In this document: in pieces, positions 17,160 to 27,427 of the stretch | Position numbering within the stretch: position 1 is the first letter of the stretch | Layout: each line of letters begins with the position of its first letter | From: Lysobacteraceae bacterium 2PB | Lineage (GTDB): Bacteria > Pseudomonadota > Gammaproteobacteria > Xanthomonadales > Xanthomonadaceae | NCBI GenBank assembly: GCA_005502915.1 | Contig: SCMT01000013.1 | Span: forward strand, 32,658-96,657 | Length of the DNA: 64,000 bases | Direction of reading: 5' to 3' | The notes under the pieces: model-generated | Seen by the model: only the letters and a program-made list of their open reading frames with translations | Databases searched by the model: none | What the model was told of the DNA's origin: nothing | Position numbers and translations under genes: made by a program

Positions 17160-19760
17160 ATGAATCACGTTGCTATTGAGCAGGTTCTTCAGCGTGTAGA
17201 GCGAGCCAAATCGGACTCCGACTACACTCACTTCTTCGCTCTGCTCTTGGCGGGTGAAGCGATGGCCAAGACCATCGTATTGGCAGTCGTCTCGTCAATT
17301 GTCGACGAGAAGGATCGGAATCGCTATCGGCTGGAGCACCAACTAGTTCGCGCTGATGGGCTGGGAGACTGGGGCCGGGTTCTCGAGGATGCACTGACGG
17401 GACCAGCTTCACAGTTCTTGGCAACCGAAGCGCGCGAGGAGCAACGCGAGCTCATGCAACTTTGCAAGGCTGGGCAATGGCAGTACGACGCCAATGACGC
17501 CTTGAAGAATGCTCTCCGCGAGCTCTCCATCGAAGCGGAGGAGCTACCAGTTAAGGCGGACTTGAAGCGTTGGTTTCGGTTGTTTGCGACACTGCGAAAC
17601 AAGACGAGGGCTCACGGCGCGACTCGGCCAGAGTCGGCCGCGATGGCATCGCCATATATCGCGAAAAGCATCGAACTCATCTATCGCAACTTCAGGCTAT
17701 TCCGTCGACCTTGGGCACATCTGTACAGGAACATGAGCGGCAAGTACCGAGTCTCCGCGATCGCGGGCGACATGGTGGACTTCGCTGAATTCAAGTCAAT
17801 GCAAGACTTGATACTTCCTAACGGAGTTTACGTTTTCATTGGGGCTCCGCGCCGTATTCCGTTGATGTCATCAAATGCCGAGCTACACGATTTCTACTTT
17901 GCCAACGGCGGGTTGACAGGAAAGAAGTTTGAGATGCTGTCCTACTACTCCGACGACAAAATCGACGGAGACGCGGACGCTTACTCTATCCCTCCGGGAG
18001 TTCTCCCGCCAAGCGAGACCCAAGGGTTGTCGGAACTGCAGCCGAAGGGAAATTGCTTTTCGAACGCGCCCGATCTGTCTCCGGAGTATGTCTCAAGAGA
18101 TGAACTCGAATCTGAGCTGTTCAAGCTACTGCTGGACGATAAGCGCCCTATTGTGACGCTTCTCGGTCGGGGCGGCATTGGCAAGACGTCGCTTGCGCTA
18201 AAGGTGCTCCAGAAAATCTATCTCGAAAAGCGCTTCGAGCTTGTTGTGTGGCTCAGTGCGCGCGATGTCGACCTGCAACTCACTGGGCCGAAACCAGTCC
18301 GCGCGGTGACCCTTTCGCCTGACGACATGAGCACATATTTCACCGAGTTGGTTTTGACTCCGGAGAAGCGTTCCAGCAAGGGCTTCAGTGCGCGGCAGTT
18401 CTTCGAGAGTCAGCTGCAGCAGTGCGATCTCGGCCCCTGCCTATTCGTCTTCGACAACTTCGAGACGACCCAGAACCCGGTCGAAGCATTCAATTGGATC
18501 GACTCGTTCATCCGCCATCCCAACAAGGCGCTTATCACGACACGACTGCGAGAGTTTAAAGGAGACTATCCTGTCGAAGTTAAGGGTATGACGGACTTGG
18601 AAGGTCGCGTCCTCATTGACCAGACTGCTCTCGCACTTGATGTGACCCATCTGATCGATGGGAACTACATCGATGAGCTGTTGAGCCGCTCTGAAGGACA
18701 TCCTTACATCATCAAAATTCTTCTTGGCGAGGTTGCCAAGCAAAAGAGGGCGGCCAGTATCCCCCAGTTAGTGGCGAGCTCGGACGGCATCTTGACCGCA
18801 CTGTTTGAACGCACATACGGCAGCCTGTCGCCATGTGCGCAACGAGCGTTCCTCACGTTGTCGGCATGGAACTCCACTGTTCCTCGTTTGGCGCTGGAGG
18901 CAGTTCTATTCCAGTCCACCGAAGAGCGATATGAGGTCGAACGTGGTTTGGAGTCCTTGCTGCAATACTCGATGGCCGAGATCCACGTTGCTCCTAACGA
19001 CTTGCAAGAGTTCATTGGACTACCCCTCGTTGCGTCAATCTTCGGAAGAAAGAAGCTAAACATCAGTCAGTCGAAGGCCGCTATTCAAGCTGACGTCGAG
19101 ATCTTGCAGATGCTCGGCCCAAGCCGTCGCGACGACGTTCACTTGGGACTTGCCCTTCGCATTGAGCGCCTGCTCTCAAACATCTCAAAACGTATTGAGA
19201 ACGGAGCGTCTTACGAATCATTCTCGGCAATCCTGAATGCGATCTGCGCTGCGTACAACCCAGGCTGGCTTCTGCTGGCACGATGGCATATGGAAAAAGG
19301 AACTGCGGAAGGGTTTGAAGCCGCCAAAGAAGAATTGCGAAGATTTCTAGAGGAGGGACCGAATGCCTCGGATGCCGCTGAGGCTTGGAAATTGCTTGCC
19401 AACGCATGTAGCCAGACAGGCGACAGTCTTGGAGAAGTGCACGCCTGCATTGAGCGAGCGCAGTTGGCGACAATCGCATTTTATGAATTGTCTAACACAG
19501 CAAACAGGCTCAACAATTTTGTCCGTGAGTCGGGCCCTGATCTTGACAAAGATCTGAAGCAAGGCTTAATCCGACCGTTGTTGAAGCTACTCCACGATCG
19601 CCGAGGCGAGGCAGACGGTACCGATTTTTCTCGCATGGCTTGGCTGGCCATCAACTCACTTCAAGAATCTCTAGCGCGAGATTATGTGCGCACTGGATTG
19701 ACCGCCGATCCACTAAACGTCCATTTGAGCAAGCTCGCGCAGCGCCTACATATAGACTAA
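17160..19760 (+). CDS. HEPN-like / STAND (NB-ARC) ATPase, candidate anti-phage effector
   Basis: 866 aa. The N-terminal 180 residues are helical and end with 'LRNKTRAHG' (146-153), matching the Rx4-6H signature of HEPN ribonucleases. A beta-rich linker (about 190-300) leads to an NB-ARC-type STAND ATPase: Walker A GRGGIGKTS (336-344), Walker B LFVFDNFE (428-435), 'ALITTRLR' (sensor 1), and the GxP motif as GHP (513-515). The C-terminal 300 residues are helical and TPR-like ('AAEAWKLLANACSQTGDS'). STAND proteins with toxic N-termini (Avs and relatives) sense phage proteins through the C-terminus and trigger abortive infection. GC is visibly below the surroundings, suggesting transfer. Defence function is inferred from architecture and location. 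Confidence 0.8.
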   Translation: MNHVAIEQVLQRVERAKSDSDYTHFFALLLAGEAMAKTIVLAVVSSIVDEKDRNRYRLEHQLVRADGLGDWGRVLEDALTGPASQFLATEAREEQRELMQLCKAGQWQYDANDALKNALRELSIEAEELPVKADLKRWFRLFATLRNKTRAHGATRPESAAMASPYIAKSIELIYRNFRLFRRPWAHLYRNMSGKYRVSAIAGDMVDFAEFKSMQDLILPNGVYVFIGAPRRIPLMSSNAELHDFYFANGGLTGKKFEMLSYYSDDKIDGDADAYSIPPGVLPPSETQGLSELQPKGNCFSNAPDLSPEYVSRDELESELFKLLLDDKRPIVTLLGRGGIGKTSLALKVLQKIYLEKRFELVVWLSARDVDLQLTGPKPVRAVTLSPDDMSTYFTELVLTPEKRSSKGFSARQFFESQLQQCDLGPCLFVFDNFETTQNPVEAFNWIDSFIRHPNKALITTRLREFKGDYPVEVKGMTDLEGRVLIDQTALALDVTHLIDGNYIDELLSRSEGHPYIIKILLGEVAKQKRAASIPQLVASSDGILTALFERTYGSLSPCAQRAFLTLSAWNSTVPRLALEAVLFQSTEERYEVERGLESLLQYSMAEIHVAPNDLQEFIGLPLVASIFGRKKLNISQSKAAIQADVEILQMLGPSRRDDVHLGLALRIERLLSNISKRIENGASYESFSAILNAICAAYNPGWLLLARWHMEKGTAEGFEAAKEELRRFLEEGPNASDAAEAWKLLANACSQTGDSLGEVHACIERAQLATIAFYELSNTANRLNNFVRESGPDLDKDLKQGLIRPLLKLLHDRRGEADGTDFSRMAWLAINSLQESLARDYVRTGLTADPLNVHLSKLAQRLHID

Positions 19761-19853
19761 TCAGCACGAATGACTACCTAGAGCGCGGTCGGGAAATGCG
19801 TTGCTCGGCATTGAGTATCTGCTTCGAGTCGAAAGCAGTATCACACCCACCCA

Positions 19854-20810
19854 TCACGCAGCCATGCGATGCTCGTAGTACGGTCTCTGTCGATCGTCCA
19901 GAATCTCATGCTGCTCTGCCTGGTTCTTCGAATCTGGATTGAGCCATGCATCCAGACGTTCCTCCCTAATCGGAATGATGCAACGATCGTGGCCGGCGGC
20001 TGCGACCTCGGCAGGCGGATCGTCGGTAATCGCGGCGAATGACCACAACTCCTCGCCATCGCCTTGCCAGTACGAGTAGAGGCAGGCTATCAGCATGTCC
20101 TGCCTCGGCTGTGGCTTGAACTCCAGCACCACGTTTTCGTCGACTTCGCCATCGGCGAGCTCTCGCCCTTCGACCTTATTGCGGCTGACGTTCTCGTAGA
20201 ACGCTTCGCAGACAATGATGCCATGCATATGGCCGAACTGACCTTTCCAAAAACCTTCGAGGTTGTCACGACGGGCGTTGTAGGTGCCGGGATACTTCGT
20301 GTCATAGAACGCGGGTTTGCCAGCCGGACGGCACTGGTAGCGCATCGGCTTGATCACGCGCCTTCCCTCCTCCATGATCATCACGGGCGCGTACACGCCG
20401 GGGAAGATTCTACGATCGCGATCCTCCGGCACGCTGCGTCTCAGGTCGGAGAGTTTGCCCTTCGCCCAGTCGATCTTATTGCTCGCGATGCGCTGGTCAT
20501 CAAGCGCTTTCTTCGTCGTTTTGGTTTGCAATATTCGTTCGGCGTCGACAAGCCTCTTGCGTTGACGGAACAGCAGTTGCTCCAACTCGGAGGACTGCTG
20601 CGTGTTCCATGCCGCGATGCTTCTGGCGATCTCGCTGGTCTCGGGCGTGCCTGCGCGCAGGAAGGCGTCGTCCATCGCCTTGGCCGTCTTGATCTTCGCG
20701 CCCTTCTCGCGGCTGGCGTACAGCTCCACGAATTCCCGGATGCTGATCTCCGCGCCGAAGCGGCGGACGTAGTCCTGGTAGGCCTGCCACACCTGAGCCG
20801 AGTAACACAC
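19854..20810 (-). CDS. SRAP (YedK/HMCES-like) abasic-site processing protein
   Basis: 318 aa. The start is GTG 20810, because it puts the catalytic cysteine at position 2 (M-C-Y-S-A-Q) as SRAP chemistry requires, and AGGGGG lies just upstream; longer upstream frames would bury this residue. Other family residues are visible: 'YNARRDNLEGFWKG' (Asn), 'GIIVCEAFYENV' (Glu) and 'GHDRCIIPIREERLDAWL' (His). SRAP proteins crosslink to abasic sites in single-stranded DNA. At 318 aa it is longer than the usual 200-230; the extra part is a helical segment after the N-terminus (about 30-125). It diverges from imuA across a LexA box, so SOS control is likely. Confidence 0.88.
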   Translation of the reverse strand: MCYSAQVWQAYQDYVRRFGAEISIREFVELYASREKGAKIKTAKAMDDAFLRAGTPETSEIARSIAAWNTQQSSELEQLLFRQRKRLVDAERILQTKTTKKALDDQRIASNKIDWAKGKLSDLRRSVPEDRDRRIFPGVYAPVMIMEEGRRVIKPMRYQCRPAGKPAFYDTKYPGTYNARRDNLEGFWKGQFGHMHGIIVCEAFYENVSRNKVEGRELADGEVDENVVLEFKPQPRQDMLIACLYSYWQGDGEELWSFAAITDDPPAEVAAAGHDRCIIPIREERLDAWLNPDSKNQAEQHEILDDRQRPYYEHRMAA

Positions 20811-20898
20811 CGCAGCAACCCCCTGTTGCTTCGCTTGCGACCGAATTTGCACCTGCTACGGCAGGTTGTCCAGCCAAGTCCGCGCCGGGATTGGTGTT

Positions 20899-20913
20899 TT
20901 AGTAATTCTACTA
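20899..20913. promoter_or_regulatory. LexA (SOS) box, Xanthomonas type
   Basis: TTAGTAATTCTACTA fits the Xanthomonas LexA consensus TTAG-N6-TACTA exactly, and the outer T/A pairs extend the dyad. It lies between the SRAP gene (start 20810, minus) and imuA (start 21030, plus), so one site could control both directions. The family consensus is established; regulation here is inferred. Confidence 0.82.
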
Positions 20914-21029
20914 AACCGGGGTAGCATGCGCTGTCTCAGGACGTGATACGACCTGACCCGAGACTCCGGACCCATGCCTTCCTGTTCAGCTTCAAGAATC
21001 CAGTACCACGCTCAGGGAGGAGCGGTCTG

Positions 21030-21650
21030 ATGGGCGCGGTGATCGCCCTCGACGGCCTGTTGGCGACCCGCCGAATCTGGCGCGGTCAGGCCGTTGGCGT
21101 GCCTGCGTCAGCCCCGGCGCCCACTGGCCATGCAGCGCTGGACGACGCGCTCCCCACGGGTGGGTGGCCCGAGCACGCCCTCAGCGAGGTGCTGCTGCCT
21201 GCCGATGGCGTGGGCGAACTGGCATTGGTCTGGCCGACCCTGGCCCGGCTCACCCGCGCTGGTCAGCGGGTGATCCTGGTCGCGCCTCCGTACCGCCCGC
21301 ATGCGCCCGCCTGGTACTCCGCAGGGCTGGACCTACGGCAGGTGCAGGTGATCGAAGCGACAGCCAGGGACGCGCTGTGGGCGACTGAGCAGTGCCTGCG
21401 CTCGGCAGCCGCCAAGGCGGTGCTGTGCTGGCCCCAGAAGGCCGACGACCGTGCCCTGCGCCGACTGGCCACCGCAGCGGCGGACGGCCAGTGCCTGGCG
21501 ATCGCCTTCCGCTCCCTGCGCGAGGCCGCGAATCCCTCCCCTGCGGCGCTGCGTCTCGCGATCGAGCCGACCGAATGTGCCGTACGCGTGCTGAAGTGCC
21601 GCGGCGGTACACCGCCTACCAAACCGGTCGCCATGACCGGCGCCCACTAA
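21030..21650 (+). CDS. imuA: Translesion synthesis protein ImuA
   Basis: 206 aa from ATG 21030, with GGGAGG about 9 bases upstream. The sequence ('HAALDDALPTGGWPEHALSE', 'LVWPTLARLTRAGQRVILV') is that of ImuA, a RecA-related protein with a degenerate nucleotide-binding region. ImuA works with ImuB and DnaE2 in SOS-induced mutagenesis. It is the first gene of the cassette, 12 bp before imuB, and lies behind the LexA box. lexA itself, which heads this cassette in some bacteria, is not adjacent. Confidence 0.88.
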   Translation: MGAVIALDGLLATRRIWRGQAVGVPASAPAPTGHAALDDALPTGGWPEHALSEVLLPADGVGELALVWPTLARLTRAGQRVILVAPPYRPHAPAWYSAGLDLRQVQVIEATARDALWATEQCLRSAAAKAVLCWPQKADDRALRRLATAAADGQCLAIAFRSLREAANPSPAALRLAIEPTECAVRVLKCRGGTPPTKPVAMTGAH

Positions 21651-21661
21651 GGTGTCTGCGC

Positions 21662-23068
21662 ATGCGCTGGGTTTGCCTGCTGCTGCCGCACCTGGCGATG
21701 GACGCCGTCCTGCGCGCGTCCGCGGAACCCGAGCGCCCGCTGGTGCTGGTCGCCGGCCCGGCGCAGCGGCGAGAACTGCATGCGGTGAGTCCGGCCGCGG
21801 CCGCGCTCGGGCTGCGTCGCGGGATGCTGGTGTCCGCCGCGCAGGCGCTCACCCATGCGTACGTGCCTCACGACTACGACCCCAAGGCCGAAGCCCAGGC
21901 CCGCGACCTGCTGGCGACCTGGGCCTACAGCTTCAGCTCGCAGGTCAGCCTGGATTTCGCGCATGCGCTGGTGCTGGAGATCGGCGCGAGTCGCGCGCTG
22001 TTCGGCGACTGGCCGATGCTCTCGCGGCGTCTGCGCTCGGAGGTGGCCGACCTCGGATTCCGACACCGTCTCGTCGCCGCCCCGAATCCGTACGCGGCGC
22101 GCGTGCTCGCCAACGCGCACGACGAGATCGGCATCGACGAGTCGCAGCTCGACCTCGCACTGGGGCAGTTGCCCATCGAACGCAGCGGGCTGCCGGCCGA
22201 CGTCGCGACCGCGTTCGCGCGCATGGGCATGCGCCGACTGCGGCAGGTGTTCGAACTGCCGCGCGAGACGGTGGCGCGACGCTTTCCGAAGACGGTGCTC
22301 GCCCACCTCGACCAGATCCGCGGCCACGTCGAGCCGCCGCTGCGCTATTTCGAGCCGCCCGACCGATTCGAGGCGTTCATCGAGTTCGAGCACGAGGTCG
22401 AGACCAGCCAGGGCCTGCTGTTTCCGCTGCGCCGGCTCACCTCCGACCTGTCGGCGTTCCTGTCCAGTCGCGACGGCGGCGTGCAGCGGTTCTCGCTGCA
22501 GTTCGTGCACGAGTTCCACCCAACCACCGTGATCGCCATCGGCCTGCTCTCGGCCGAGCGCGACGCCGCTGTGCTGTTCGACATCGCCCGCAGCCGATTG
22601 GAGCAGATCCGCTTGCCCGCCGCGACGCGAGCGCTGCGCCTGGTCGCGGACGAACTGCCGGCCTTCGTGCCGGTGTCCCGTGACCTCTTCGATACCCGGC
22701 CGCAGCAGGCCGTGCCGTGGGAGCAACTGCGCGAGCGCCTGCGCGCCCGGCTCGGCGACAACGCGGTGCACGGCATCGGCCTGCAGGCGGACCATCGCCC
22801 CGAGCGCGCGACCGGCGAATCGATGCCGCGCGAGCTGCCGCTGCGCCTGCCGCACCGGCCGGGCTGGCTGCTCGACCGGCCGATTCCGCTGCGCGAGACG
22901 CGCTTTGAGATCCTCGCCGGCCCTGAGCGCATCGAGTCCGGCTGGTGGGACGGCGATGATGCGCGCCGCGACTATTACGTCATCCGGACGGCGCAGGGCC
23001 AGCGCGCCTGGGTGTTCTGCGCGCCGGGCGAGCGCGGCCCGTACCTGCTGCACGGTTGGTTCGCATGA
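21662..23068 (+). CDS. imuB: Y-family polymerase-like protein ImuB
   Basis: 468 aa, starting [15 protein letters not shown]. It follows the Y-family fold ('[20 protein letters not shown]', '[14 protein letters not shown]'), but the acidic catalytic residues of true DinB polymerases are absent: the first Asp of the palm is replaced in '[12 protein letters not shown]', as expected for ImuB. ImuB bridges the beta clamp, ImuA and DnaE2. A helix-hairpin-helix-like segment occurs in '[20 protein letters not shown]'. The stop overlaps the dnaE2 start by ATGA, so translation is coupled. Confidence 0.9.
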   Translation: MRWVCLLLPHLAMDAVLRASAEPERPLVLVAGPAQRRELHAVSPAAAALGLRRGMLVSAAQALTHAYVPHDYDPKAEAQARDLLATWAYSFSSQVSLDFAHALVLEIGASRALFGDWPMLSRRLRSEVADLGFRHRLVAAPNPYAARVLANAHDEIGIDESQLDLALGQLPIERSGLPADVATAFARMGMRRLRQVFELPRETVARRFPKTVLAHLDQIRGHVEPPLRYFEPPDRFEAFIEFEHEVETSQGLLFPLRRLTSDLSAFLSSRDGGVQRFSLQFVHEFHPTTVIAIGLLSAERDAAVLFDIARSRLEQIRLPAATRALRLVADELPAFVPVSRDLFDTRPQQAVPWEQLRERLRARLGDNAVHGIGLQADHRPERATGESMPRELPLRLPHRPGWLLDRPIPLRETRFEILAGPERIESGWWDGDDARRDYYVIRTAQGQRAWVFCAPGERGPYLLHGWFA

Positions 23069-26000
23069 ACGGCGACGCGCCGCCCGAGTACGCCGAGCTG
23101 CACTGCCTGTCGGCGTTCTCGTTCCAGCGAGGGGCCTCAACGGCGAAGGAGCTCTTCGAGCGCGCCAAGCGCTGCGGCTATCGCGCGCTCGCGATCACCG
23201 ACGAATGCTCGATGGCCGGCATCGTCCGCGCCTACGAAGCCGCCAAGGAGTTCGACCTGCCGCTAATCGTCGGAAGCGAGCTGCAGATCGAGGACGGCCC
23301 GAAGCTGGTGTTGCTGGCTGCCGATCACGACGGCTACGTCGCGCTGTGCCAGCTGATCACCGTCGCGCGGCGGCGCGCCGCGAAGGGTGAGTACCGGTCG
23401 CTGCGCTCGGACTTCGTTGCGCCGCCGGACGGACTGCTCGCGCTCTGGGTGCCGCCGCCACAGCCATCGGATGCCGACGCCCAATGGCTGCGCGAGCGCT
23501 TCGACCAGCGCCTGTGGGTGGCCGTCGAACTGCACCGCGACGCCGACGACGCTCCGCGCCTCGCCCAGCTGCGCGCATTCGCGGCGCGCCATGCGTTGCA
23601 GCTGGTGGCTGCGGGAGACGTGCACATGCACGTTCGGAGGCGACGTGCGCTGCAAGACGCGCTGACTGCAATCCGCCACCACGTCACCGTCGCCGACGCT
23701 GGCTGGCGGCTGTTTCCCAACGGCGAGCGGCACCTGCGCACCCGCGAAGCGCTGGCGGCGATCTATCCGGCCGATCTGCTGGCCGAAGCCCTGCGCATCG
23801 CCGACCGTTGCCGCTTCACCCTCGACCAGCTGCGGTATACCTACCCTCGCGAGTTGGTGCCCGATGGGCAGACGCCGACGACCTGGTTGCGGGCATTGAC
23901 GGAGGAAGGCGCTCGCTGGCGCTGGCCGACCGGAGCGCCAGCGCGGGCGCGCGAACTGATCGAGCACGAACTCGCGCTGATCGCCGAGCTGCAGTACGAG
24001 TCCTACTTCCTCACCGTCCACGACATCGTCCGCTTCGCGCGCAGCCGCGGCATCCTCTGCCAGGGGCGCGGTTCGGCCGCCAACTCGGCGGTGTGTTTCG
24101 CGCTGGGCGTCACCGAACTCGATCCCGGCCGCATGAACCTGCTGTTCGAGCGATTCATTTCGCGCGAGCGCAACGAGCCGCCGGACATCGACATCGATTT
24201 CGAGCACGAGCGGCGCGAGGAGGTTATCCAGTACATCTTCGACCGCTACGGCCGCGACCGCGCCGCAATGACCGCCGTTGCCAATAGCTATCGCGGACGC
24301 GGCGCCGTGCGCGACGTCGCCAAGGCACTCGGGCTGCCGCCCGACCAGGTCGATCGGCTGGCACGCACGATGGACCGTTGGGGCGGCCATGCGCCGGTGC
24401 CGGAATACCTGCGCGAGCAGGGCTTCGATCCGGACACGCCAATCCTGCGGCGCGTCATCACGCTGACCTCGGAGCTGATGGACTTTCCCCGTCACCTGTC
24501 CCAGCACCCCGGCGGCATGGTGATCTCCGAGCATCCGTTGCACACCCTCGTGCCGACCGAGAACGCCGCGATGGAAGGGCGCACCGTGCTGCAGTGGGAC
24601 AAGGACGACCTCGACACGCTCGGGCTGATGAAGGTGGACTGCCTCGCGCTGGGCATGCTCACGGCCGTGCGCAAGACGCTGGACCTGCTGCGCGCCACCG
24701 GCCGCCGCGACCTGTCCATGGCAACCATCCCGGCCGAGGACCCCGTGACCTACGCCATGATCGGTCGCGCCGACACTGTCGGCGTGTTCCAGATCGAATC
24801 GCGGGCGCAGATGGCGATGCTGTCTCGCCTGAAACCGACCTGCTTCTACGACCTCGTCATCGAAGTCGCGATCGTGCGCCCTGGCCCGATCCAAGGCGAC
24901 ATGGTGCATCCCTACCTGCGCCGTCGCCGCGGCGAAGAGCCCATCGATTACCCGCCGCGGCTCAAGCATGTTTTCGAGCGCACGCTCGGCGTCCCCCTGT
25001 TCCAGGAGCAGGTGATGCAAGTCGCCGTCGACGCCGCTGGCTTCACCCCCGGCGAAGCCGACCAGTTGCGGCGCTCGATGGCGGCATGGAAGCGCCGCGG
25101 CGGACTCGAGCCGTATCGAGAGAAGCTGCTCGCCGGCATGCTCGCCCGCGGCTACAGCAGCGAGTACGCCGAGCAGACCTTCGAGCGCATCAAGGGCTTC
25201 GGCAGCTACGGCTTCCCCGAGAGCCACGCTGCCAGCTTCGCGCTGGTGACCTATGCCAGCTGCTGGCTGAAATGCCACGAGCCCGCCGCCTTCGTCGCCA
25301 GCCTGATCAACAGCCAGCCGATGGGGTTCTACAGCCCGGACCAACTCCTACAGGACGCCAAGCGCAAAGGCATCCGTGTGCTGCCGGTCGATGTGCGCTA
25401 CAGCGACTGGGACTGCACGCTGGAATTCACCGACGGCAACACCGGCGGCAAGCCGGCGATCCGGCTCGGGCTGCGGCTGGTCGGCGGCTTCTCGCAGCTG
25501 GTCGCCGAACGGATCACCACCGCACGCGCGTCGCGCGCCTTCGTCGACGTCGCTGACCTCTGCCACCGCGCCGCCGTCGACCGCCGCCATCAGGCGCTGC
25601 TCGCCGAGTCCGGCGCGCTCAAGGGCCTCAGCGGCCACCGCCACCGCACCCGCTGGGCCGTCGCCGGCGTCGAAGCCCCGCTGCCGCTATTCGACGGCGT
25701 GCCGCAGACCGCCGAGCCCGACCTCGCCATCCCACTGCCCAGCGTCGGCGAGGACATGGCCGCCGACTACGCGTCCATCGGCCTCACCTTGGGCAGGCAC
25801 CCGCTGAGCCTCATCCGCAAACAGCTCACCGCACGGCGCTGCCTGTCTTCGGCCGATCTCGCCAAGGCGCCCCACGGCAAGCGCGTGCGATTCGCCGGAC
25901 TCGTCCGAATGCGCCAGCGGCCGGAGACTGCCAGCGGCGTCACCTTCGTGACTCTTGAAGACGAGCACGGCATGGTCAATGCCGTGGTATGGAAGCGCAT

Positions 26001-26160
26001 TGCCGAAGAGCAACGGCGCGAGCTCCTGGAATCGAGTCTGATGGCCATCGACGGACGATGGGAGCACGTCGATGGCATACAGCACCTGATCGTGCAGCGC
26101 ATGCAGAACTTTGGAGAGCTTTTGACGAGCATGAAGCTGAGGAGTCGGGACTTTCGTTGA
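23065..26160 (+). CDS. dnaE2: Error-prone DNA polymerase III alpha subunit DnaE2
   Basis: 1031 aa from ATG 23065; a TTG nine bases earlier is less likely. An N-terminal PHP domain begins '[18 protein letters not shown]'. The polymerase core has '[20 protein letters not shown]' and '[19 protein letters not shown]' (the catalytic DxD), then '[19 protein letters not shown]'. A C-terminal OB fold ('[20 protein letters not shown]') is typical of DnaE2. It performs the extension step of ImuA/ImuB-dependent lesion bypass. SOS induction is expected from the upstream LexA box. A 160-bp gap separates it from the restriction island. Confidence 0.94.
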   Translation: MNGDAPPEYAELHCLSAFSFQRGASTAKELFERAKRCGYRALAITDECSMAGIVRAYEAAKEFDLPLIVGSELQIEDGPKLVLLAADHDGYVALCQLITVARRRAAKGEYRSLRSDFVAPPDGLLALWVPPPQPSDADAQWLRERFDQRLWVAVELHRDADDAPRLAQLRAFAARHALQLVAAGDVHMHVRRRRALQDALTAIRHHVTVADAGWRLFPNGERHLRTREALAAIYPADLLAEALRIADRCRFTLDQLRYTYPRELVPDGQTPTTWLRALTEEGARWRWPTGAPARARELIEHELALIAELQYESYFLTVHDIVRFARSRGILCQGRGSAANSAVCFALGVTELDPGRMNLLFERFISRERNEPPDIDIDFEHERREEVIQYIFDRYGRDRAAMTAVANSYRGRGAVRDVAKALGLPPDQVDRLARTMDRWGGHAPVPEYLREQGFDPDTPILRRVITLTSELMDFPRHLSQHPGGMVISEHPLHTLVPTENAAMEGRTVLQWDKDDLDTLGLMKVDCLALGMLTAVRKTLDLLRATGRRDLSMATIPAEDPVTYAMIGRADTVGVFQIESRAQMAMLSRLKPTCFYDLVIEVAIVRPGPIQGDMVHPYLRRRRGEEPIDYPPRLKHVFERTLGVPLFQEQVMQVAVDAAGFTPGEADQLRRSMAAWKRRGGLEPYREKLLAGMLARGYSSEYAEQTFERIKGFGSYGFPESHAASFALVTYASCWLKCHEPAAFVASLINSQPMGFYSPDQLLQDAKRKGIRVLPVDVRYSDWDCTLEFTDGNTGGKPAIRLGLRLVGGFSQLVAERITTARASRAFVDVADLCHRAAVDRRHQALLAESGALKGLSGHRHRTRWAVAGVEAPLPLFDGVPQTAEPDLAIPLPSVGEDMAADYASIGLTLGRHPLSLIRKQLTARRCLSSADLAKAPHGKRVRFAGLVRMRQRPETASGVTFVTLEDEHGMVNAVVWKRIAEEQRRELLESSLMAIDGRWEHVDGIQHLIVQRMQNFGELLTSMKLRSRDFR

Positions 26161-26320
26161 CGCAAAGGCACATTGAACACTGGCACGGTGACCGAGGGCA
26201 GATCACCGAACCTCCTCAACAACCAAGAACGAAGCTGCAGGCACAATTTGTACCCATACGACGGCATATTTGGTAATCTATGATCACTTCTGAACACTTA
26301 TTGCACTACTTGGCCGACGT

Positions 26321-27427
26321 ATGGATGGTTCCCGCCCTGTAAAGCCATTGTTGACCCTGCCTGAGGTTGCCTCCACCCTCAAGGTCTCGATGTCAACCGT
26401 ACGTCGCGCCATTAAGAGCGGGGCTCTCCAAGCTGTCCAAGTGGGAGGCCGTCAACTCAGAGTCTCTATAAGCGCGTTGGAGACTTATCTGCGGCAGCCT
26501 TTCGTAGATGCAACAAGCCCTGTTCAGACAGACGTAAAGTCTAGTGCGGGAGCTGCAGATGAGTGCCACTCCTTCGCCTCAGGTATCACTGCGAAAAAGC
26601 TACGTTGGCACCTGCTCCATGGTGATGCTCGGAGCTGCGCTGCAGCTATTGAACACGGCTCGGTGGATTGCATCGTGACCAGCCCCCCATACTACTGGCA
26701 GCGCGACTATGAGGTCGACGGTCAAATCGGCCATGAATCTTCAATTGAGGGTTACGTGGAGGCACTCGTCACAGTGTTTGACGCTCTCAGGCCAGCTCTT
26801 GCAGAAGACGGGCTGATCTTTCTCAACCTAGGCGACACCTACTATTCCGCTAAGGGAAAGCCTCACGGCCGTGACGGTAAGCATAATGGCCGTCAGATGA
26901 TGCGTAAGCACCTTCGAGCAGTTGACGGGCCTGGCTTGGGCCTTCCAAGAAAATCGATGATTGGCATTCCTTGGAGAGTTGCAATTGCCTTGCAAAGTCG
27001 TGGTTGGACGCTGCGCAGTTCTATTATTTGGCAGCGCCCCGGCACACTGCCGGAGCCGACCGCGCACGACCGACCTTGGCGAACCTACGAGAACATTTTT
27101 ATGTTATCAAAGGGGCCAAAATATTATTTCAATCGAGCTGCGCTTGGAGAAGAGGAAGACATCTGGAAGTTGGTCGCCCGCCCAGAAAACCCGGGCGCTC
27201 ACTTCGCCCCATATCCGAAAGAACTGGTACATAAGTGTCTTGCGGTCGGATGTAAAGATGGTGGCACCGTACTTGACCCTTTCGTTGGCTCGGGTACGAC
27301 AATGCTAGCTGCGCTCCAGACAGGTAGACACGCTGTTGGGATTGAACTAAACAAGAGGTATTGCGAATTCCTCGTTGGGCGAATACAAAAGGAGTTTGGA
27401 AAACACCGAGGACAACGCGGTGGGTAG
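26321..27427 (+). CDS. HTH-fused beta-class DNA methyltransferase
   Basis: 368 aa. Residues 11-57 form an excisionase-type HTH ('LTLPEVASTLKVSMSTVRRA', 'GGRQLRVSISALETYL'). A methyltransferase domain follows with motif IV TSPPYY (120-125) and motif I DPFVGSGTT (319-327); this order is beta class, and TSPPY often marks N4-cytosine methylation, though N6-adenine is possible. It is followed, with an 8-bp overlap, by the McrC-like gene, and so should be the modification enzyme of that restriction system. The HTH could give self-regulation or promoter binding. GC is below that of the core genes, suggesting transfer. Confidence 0.85.
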   Translation: MDGSRPVKPLLTLPEVASTLKVSMSTVRRAIKSGALQAVQVGGRQLRVSISALETYLRQPFVDATSPVQTDVKSSAGAADECHSFASGITAKKLRWHLLHGDARSCAAAIEHGSVDCIVTSPPYYWQRDYEVDGQIGHESSIEGYVEALVTVFDALRPALAEDGLIFLNLGDTYYSAKGKPHGRDGKHNGRQMMRKHLRAVDGPGLGLPRKSMIGIPWRVAIALQSRGWTLRSSIIWQRPGTLPEPTAHDRPWRTYENIFMLSKGPKYYFNRAALGEEEDIWKLVARPENPGAHFAPYPKELVHKCLAVGCKDGGTVLDPFVGSGTTMLAALQTGRHAVGIELNKRYCEFLVGRIQKEFGKHRGQRGG

